Source of the DNA: an uncultured Clostridium sp.
GTDB lineage: Bacteria; Bacillota; Clostridia; Clostridiales; Clostridiaceae
Length of the DNA: 9,788 bases
Assembly: GCA_934755305.1 (NCBI GenBank)
Contig: CAKVLD010000091.1
Location: forward strand, 1-9,788
Direction of reading: 5' to 3'
Each line of letters starts with the position of its first letter. Positions within the stretch are counted from its first letter, which is position 1. Positions 6,896 through 9,788 of this stretch are shown piece after piece. The notes below the pieces were generated by a model. That model was not told the origin of the DNA. It did not search any database and was given only the letters and a program-made list of their open reading frames with translations. Both the position numbers and the translations under genes were made by a program.

Positions 6896-7810
6896 ATGTT
6901 TGGTAATATATTTGACAAATTAAAAAAAGGACTAACTAAAACAAGAGATGGATTAACAGATAAAATAAATGAGGCTTTGAAAATTGCTATAACTATTGAT
7001 GATGATTTGTATGAAGAATTAGAAGAAATACTTATAATGTCTGATATAGGTATGGAAACTACTATGGAGATTATAGATAGATTAAAGGCTAAAATAAGAA
7101 AAGAAAAAATAAATGATACAGAAGAGGTTATGCCAGCATTAAAAACGGTAATTAAGGAAATTATGTTAGAAGGTGAAACATCAACAAAGGAAGAAAGAAA
7201 TCAAAAGAAAGTTCTTCTTGTTATTGGTGTTAATGGTGTAGGTAAAACTACTTCTATTGGAAAACTTGCAGCTAAAAATAAGGCAGAAGGAAAGAAAGTT
7301 TTGTTAGCAGCAGCAGATACTTTTAGAGCAGCAGCAATAGATCAATTAGATGTATGGAGCAATAGAGCAGGTGTTGATATAGTTAAACATGGAGAGGGTT
7401 CGGATCCAGCAGCAGTAGTTTTTGATGCTATTCAAGCAGCTAAATCTAGAAAAGTGGATTTATTAATTTGTGATACAGCAGGTAGACTTCATAATAAGAA
7501 GAATTTAATGAATGAGTTAGAAAAAATAAATAGAATAATAGATAGGGAGTTTGGTGAAGACAACAAGGAAACTTTACTAGTATTAGACGGAACTACAGGT
7601 CAAAATGCAGTAATCCAAGCTAAACAATTTATGGAAGCGTGTCCTATAGATGGTATCATTTTAACTAAGTTAGATGGTACTGCTAAGGGCGGCGTAGTTA
7701 TATCTATTAAGCAAACTTTAAATATACCAGTTAGATATATTGGTGTTGGAGAAGGTATTGATGATTTACAAGAATTTGATGCAGAAAGTTTTGCAGAGGC
7801 ATTAATATAG
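6896..7810 (+). CDS. ftsY: Signal recognition particle receptor FtsY
   Basis: FtsY is the membrane-associated GTPase that receives ribosome-nascent chain complexes from Ffh and passes them to the Sec translocon. The 304-residue protein starts at ATG 6896, seven bases after GGGAGG (6883-6888). An in-frame GTG at 6881 lies before that site and is rejected. The N-terminus MFGNIFDKLKKGLTKT looks like a basic amphipathic membrane-binding helix, without the long acidic A domain of Escherichia coli FtsY. The NG domain has the P-loop GVNGVGKTT at 111-119, DTFRAAAIDQL, DTAGR at 193-197, TKLDGTAKGG from 257 and GVGEGIDDLQ near the end. FtsY GTPases use TKLDGTAKGG where Ffh has TKLDGDTRGG, which separates it from the ffh gene further on. 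It follows smc closely, and the unit appears to end before the ylxM promoter. Confidence 0.97.
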   Translation: MFGNIFDKLKKGLTKTRDGLTDKINEALKIAITIDDDLYEELEEILIMSDIGMETTMEIIDRLKAKIRKEKINDTEEVMPALKTVIKEIMLEGETSTKEERNQKKVLLVIGVNGVGKTTSIGKLAAKNKAEGKKVLLAAADTFRAAAIDQLDVWSNRAGVDIVKHGEGSDPAAVVFDAIQAAKSRKVDLLICDTAGRLHNKKNLMNELEKINRIIDREFGEDNKETLLVLDGTTGQNAVIQAKQFMEACPIDGIILTKLDGTAKGGVVISIKQTLNIPVRYIGVGEGIDDLQEFDAESFAEALI

Positions 7811-7832
7811 TTTCTAAAAAATAAATAAAACA

Positions 7833-7858
7833 GGTGTTAAGTAAAAATACTTGACACC
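7833..7858. repeat. Inverted repeat overlapping the ylxM -35 box
   Basis: GGTGTTAAGTA (7833-7843) pairs with TACTTGACACC (7848-7858) around an AAAA loop, 11 positions with one T-G wobble. The right arm contains the complete -35 box TTGACA. On the plus strand no T run follows directly, so it is a weak terminator for ftsY at best. On the minus strand it would be followed by TGTTTTATTTATTTTTT, which looks like a terminator for leftward transcription, although no minus-strand gene is seen. It could also be an operator or a 3' end stabiliser. Confidence 0.6.
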
Positions 7859-7879
7859 AATAAATAATTTTGATATTAT
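7851..7879 (+). promoter_or_regulatory. Strong sigma-A promoter for ylxM-ffh-rpsP
   Basis: A perfect -35 box TTGACA (7851-7856) is followed after exactly 17 bases by TATTAT (7874-7879). An extended -10 TG lies at 7871-7872. Transcription would start near 7886, leaving a leader of about 19 bases before the ylxM ATG. This is the best promoter in the window and fits the high expression expected of ffh and rpsP. Confidence 0.85.
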
Positions 7880-7904
7880 ACCTTTTGTGGGTAAGGTGAT
7901 TATT

Positions 7905-8237
7905 ATGGAAGATAGAGTTGAAATTTCGTTGTTAATGGATTTTTATAGTCCTTTATTAACAGAAAAACACCGTAACATTATGGAGCTTTATTATAATGAG
8001 GATTTATCCTTAGCTGAAATAGCTGAACTGAATAACACAAGCCGTCAAGCTATCCATGATTTAATTAAAAGATGTGATAAATTACTTTTATCCTATGAGA
8101 GTAAGCTTAACTTACTTCAAAAGAGTATAAATCGTGAAAATAAAATTATAGATTTTTTAGAAAACTTTAAAAGTATATATTCCATAAGTAATGAGGAATA
8201 TGATACTATGAAAAGTACATTGGAAGATTTATATTAA
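7905..8237 (+). CDS. ylxM: YlxM family SRP-associated DNA-binding-like protein
   Basis: YlxM (UPF0122) is a small helix-turn-helix protein encoded next to ffh in Gram-positive bacteria; in Streptococcus mutans it has been linked to SRP function. The product has 110 residues and begins MEDRVEISLLMDFY. The helix-turn-helix region, similar to sigma factor region 4, is visible at about residues 30-60 (MELYYNEDLSLAEIAE and NTSRQAIHDLIKR). A charged helical C-terminus follows. The start at ATG 7905 has AAGGTGAT (7893-7900) at proper spacing. Longer in-frame starts exist: TTG 7851, which is the -35 box itself, and GTG 7887, which has no ribosome binding site and lies at the predicted transcript start. 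ffh begins 15 bases after its stop. Confidence 0.94.
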   Translation: MEDRVEISLLMDFYSPLLTEKHRNIMELYYNEDLSLAEIAELNNTSRQAIHDLIKRCDKLLLSYESKLNLLQKSINRENKIIDFLENFKSIYSISNEEYDTMKSTLEDLY

Positions 8238-8252
8238 TTTAGGAGGTTTAAT

Positions 8253-9617
8253 ATGGCTTTTGAAGGATTAGCAGAAAAGCTTCAAGGTACCTTGAAAAAA
8301 TTAAGAGGTAAAGGGAAGCTGACAGAGAAAGATATTAAAGAAGCTATGAGAGAAGTAAAGCTTGCATTGTTAGAAGCTGACGTTAACTATAAAGTAGTAA
8401 AAACATTTGTAAAGAATGTAAGTGCTAAATGTGTTGGTGAGGATGTATTAGAAAGTTTAACACCAGGGCAACAAGTAGTGAAAATAGTTAATGAAGAACT
8501 TACTGATCTTATGGGTGGAAGCGAAAGTAAGATAAATTATTCAAGTGTAGGACCTACAGTTATTATGCTTGTAGGACTTCAAGGTGCAGGTAAAACAACA
8601 ATGTGTGGTAAGCTTGCATTACAACTTAGAAAGAATAATAAAAAGCCATTACTTGTAGCTTGTGATATATATAGACCAGCAGCTATAAAACAATTAGAGG
8701 TTGTTGGTAAGCAAATAGATATACCTGTATTTTCAATGGGAGATAAGGTATCACCAATAGATATTTCTAAAGCAGCTATAAAGCATGCAAGAGATAATGG
8801 AAATAATGTTGTAATAATAGATACAGCTGGTAGACTTCATATAGATGAAAATCTTATGCAAGAACTTAAGGATGTAAAAGAAGCTACAAATCCTAATGAG
8901 ATTTTATTAGTAGTAGATTCTATGACGGGTCAAGATGCAGTTAATGTTGCAGAAAGTTTTAATAATGAACTTGATATATCAGGTGTTATTTTAACTAAAT
9001 TAGATGGTGATACAAGAGGTGGTGCTGCGCTATCAATTAGAAGCATTACTGAAAAACCAATAAAATATATTGGTGTTGGTGAAAAGATGAATGACTTTGA
9101 AGTGTTTCATCCCGAGAGAATGGCTTCAAGAATTTTAGGTATGGGTGATGTATTATCTTTAATAGAAAAAGCTCAAGAAGCTATTGATGAAAAAGAAGCT
9201 CAAGAGCTTACTAAAAAGATGATAGATGCAGAACTAAATTTTGAAGATTACCTAACAGTTATGGAACAAATGAGGAAGCTTGGACCTTTAAATAAAATTT
9301 TAGAGATGATGCCACAAATTCCTGGTTTGGATTCACAAGCATTAGGACAAATTGATACTGAAAAGAGTCAAAAACAATTAGCTAAAACAGAAGCAATCAT
9401 TTATTCAATGACACTAAAAGAAAGAAGAAATCCTTCTTTAGTGATAAATTCATCTTCTAGAAAGAAGAGAATTGCACTAGGTGCAGGTACAACAATCCAA
9501 GAAGTTAACAAACTTATTAAAGGCTATGAAATGATGAGAAAAAACATGAAACAAGTAAAATCATTAACTAAGAAATCTAAAAAAGGATTATTTGGTAAGA
9601 TGCCTTTTATGAGCTAA
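8253..9617 (+). CDS. ffh: Signal recognition particle protein Ffh
   Basis: Ffh is the SRP54 homologue. It binds SRP RNA and hydrophobic signal sequences on ribosomes, then docks with FtsY through GTP-dependent NG domain pairing. The product has 454 residues, a normal length, starting at ATG 8253 after AGGAGGT (8241-8247). The N domain covers about residues 1-90. The G domain has the P-loop GLQGAGKTT at 108-116, DIYRPAAIKQL, DTAGR at 190-194 and TKLDGDTRGG from 248. The C-terminal M domain is methionine-rich (VMEQMRKLGPL near 343, MMPQIPGL, YEMMRKNMK) and carries the SRP RNA-binding segment SRKKRIALGAGTTIQEVN. The end is basic (KSLTKKSKKGLFGK). It sits between ylxM and rpsP. The SRP RNA gene is not in this window. 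Confidence 0.98.
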   Translation: MAFEGLAEKLQGTLKKLRGKGKLTEKDIKEAMREVKLALLEADVNYKVVKTFVKNVSAKCVGEDVLESLTPGQQVVKIVNEELTDLMGGSESKINYSSVGPTVIMLVGLQGAGKTTMCGKLALQLRKNNKKPLLVACDIYRPAAIKQLEVVGKQIDIPVFSMGDKVSPIDISKAAIKHARDNGNNVVIIDTAGRLHIDENLMQELKDVKEATNPNEILLVVDSMTGQDAVNVAESFNNELDISGVILTKLDGDTRGGAALSIRSITEKPIKYIGVGEKMNDFEVFHPERMASRILGMGDVLSLIEKAQEAIDEKEAQELTKKMIDAELNFEDYLTVMEQMRKLGPLNKILEMMPQIPGLDSQALGQIDTEKSQKQLAKTEAIIYSMTLKERRNPSLVINSSSRKKRIALGAGTTIQEVNKLIKGYEMMRKNMKQVKSLTKKSKKGLFGKMPFMS

Positions 9618-9652
9618 ATAGATATTTTAACCTTTGAAGGAGGTGAAAAAAC

Positions 9653-9788
9653 ATGGCAGTAAAGATAAGACTTAGAAGAATGGGTGCTAAGAAAGCTCCT
9701 TTCTATAGAATCGTAGTTGCTGATTCAAGAAGCCCAAGAGATGGTAGATTCATCGAAGAAATCGGATACTATAACCCAGTTGTTAAAC
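9653..9788 (+). CDS. rpsP: Ribosomal protein S16 (3' end beyond window)
   Basis: S16 is a primary-binding small-subunit protein that contacts 16S rRNA during 30S assembly. The window shows 45 codons, starting MAVKIRLRRMGAKKAPFYRI and containing VVADSRSPRDGRFIEEIGYYNP, all typical of the family, which has about 80-90 residues. The ATG at 9653 follows a near-perfect AAGGAGGTG (9637-9645). It is 35 bases after ffh with no terminator between, so it is part of the same transcript. In related genomes a KH-domain protein gene, rimM, trmD and rplS usually follow, but that is outside the window. Confidence 0.97.
   Translation, partial: MAVKIRLRRMGAKKAPFYRIVVADSRSPRDGRFIEEIGYYNPVVK

Noticed and set aside
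7833..7858. Rex-type operator (TGTTAA...TTGACA) at the ylxM promoter
   Set aside because: The half-sites are separated by ten bases, wider than the spacing of clostridial Rex sites, and ylxM-ffh has no redox link.
7851..7904. Longer YlxM N-terminus starting at TTG 7851 or GTG 7887
   Set aside because: The TTG is the promoter -35 box, and the GTG is at the predicted transcript start without a ribosome binding site. ATG 7905 gives the standard family N-terminus.

Overview
This window is a strongly AT-rich, purely plus-strand housekeeping segment from a Firmicute. Its codon use, near-consensus AGGAGG ribosome binding sites, TTG/GTG starts and protein sequences fit a Clostridium-type organism (class Clostridia, probably Clostridium sensu stricto). 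The species cannot be fixed from the sequence alone. No mobile elements, CRISPR arrays, tRNA or rRNA genes were found.

The layout has three blocks. Positions 1-1296 carry phospholipid and fatty acid genes: the 3' part of plsX (acyl-ACP:phosphate acyltransferase), then acpP (acyl carrier protein) behind its own promoter, closed by a clear intrinsic terminator. Positions 1298-3125 carry rnc (RNase III) with a structured leader, overlapped by a gene for an Elp3-like radical SAM protein, and end at a second terminator. Positions 3126-7810 hold a likely promoter, an unlisted 31-codon gene for a single-pass membrane miniprotein, smc (chromosome condensation ATPase) and ftsY (SRP receptor). Positions 7833-9788 hold a near-consensus promoter whose -35 box lies inside an inverted repeat, followed by ylxM, ffh (SRP GTPase) and the start of rpsP (ribosomal protein S16), cut off by the window edge.

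The order plsX...acpP-rnc-smc-ftsY and ylxM-ffh-rpsP is a classic Firmicute arrangement. It joins membrane lipid synthesis, RNA processing, chromosome segregation and co-translational membrane targeting. FtsY and Ffh are the two GTPase partners of the SRP pathway, and YlxM is encoded directly before Ffh. Compared with Bacillus subtilis, fabD and fabG are absent between plsX and acpP, and the radical SAM gene and miniprotein lie between rnc and smc.

The window contains no obvious new multi-gene system. The points most worth checking are small: an imperfect 17-position stem in the rnc leader (possible RNase III autoregulation), a perfect 14-bp palindrome in the acpP promoter spacer, the inverted repeat spanning the ylxM -35 box, and the membrane miniprotein upstream of smc. 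Several true starts lie inside the longest open frames and were chosen here from ribosome binding sites and family N-termini.
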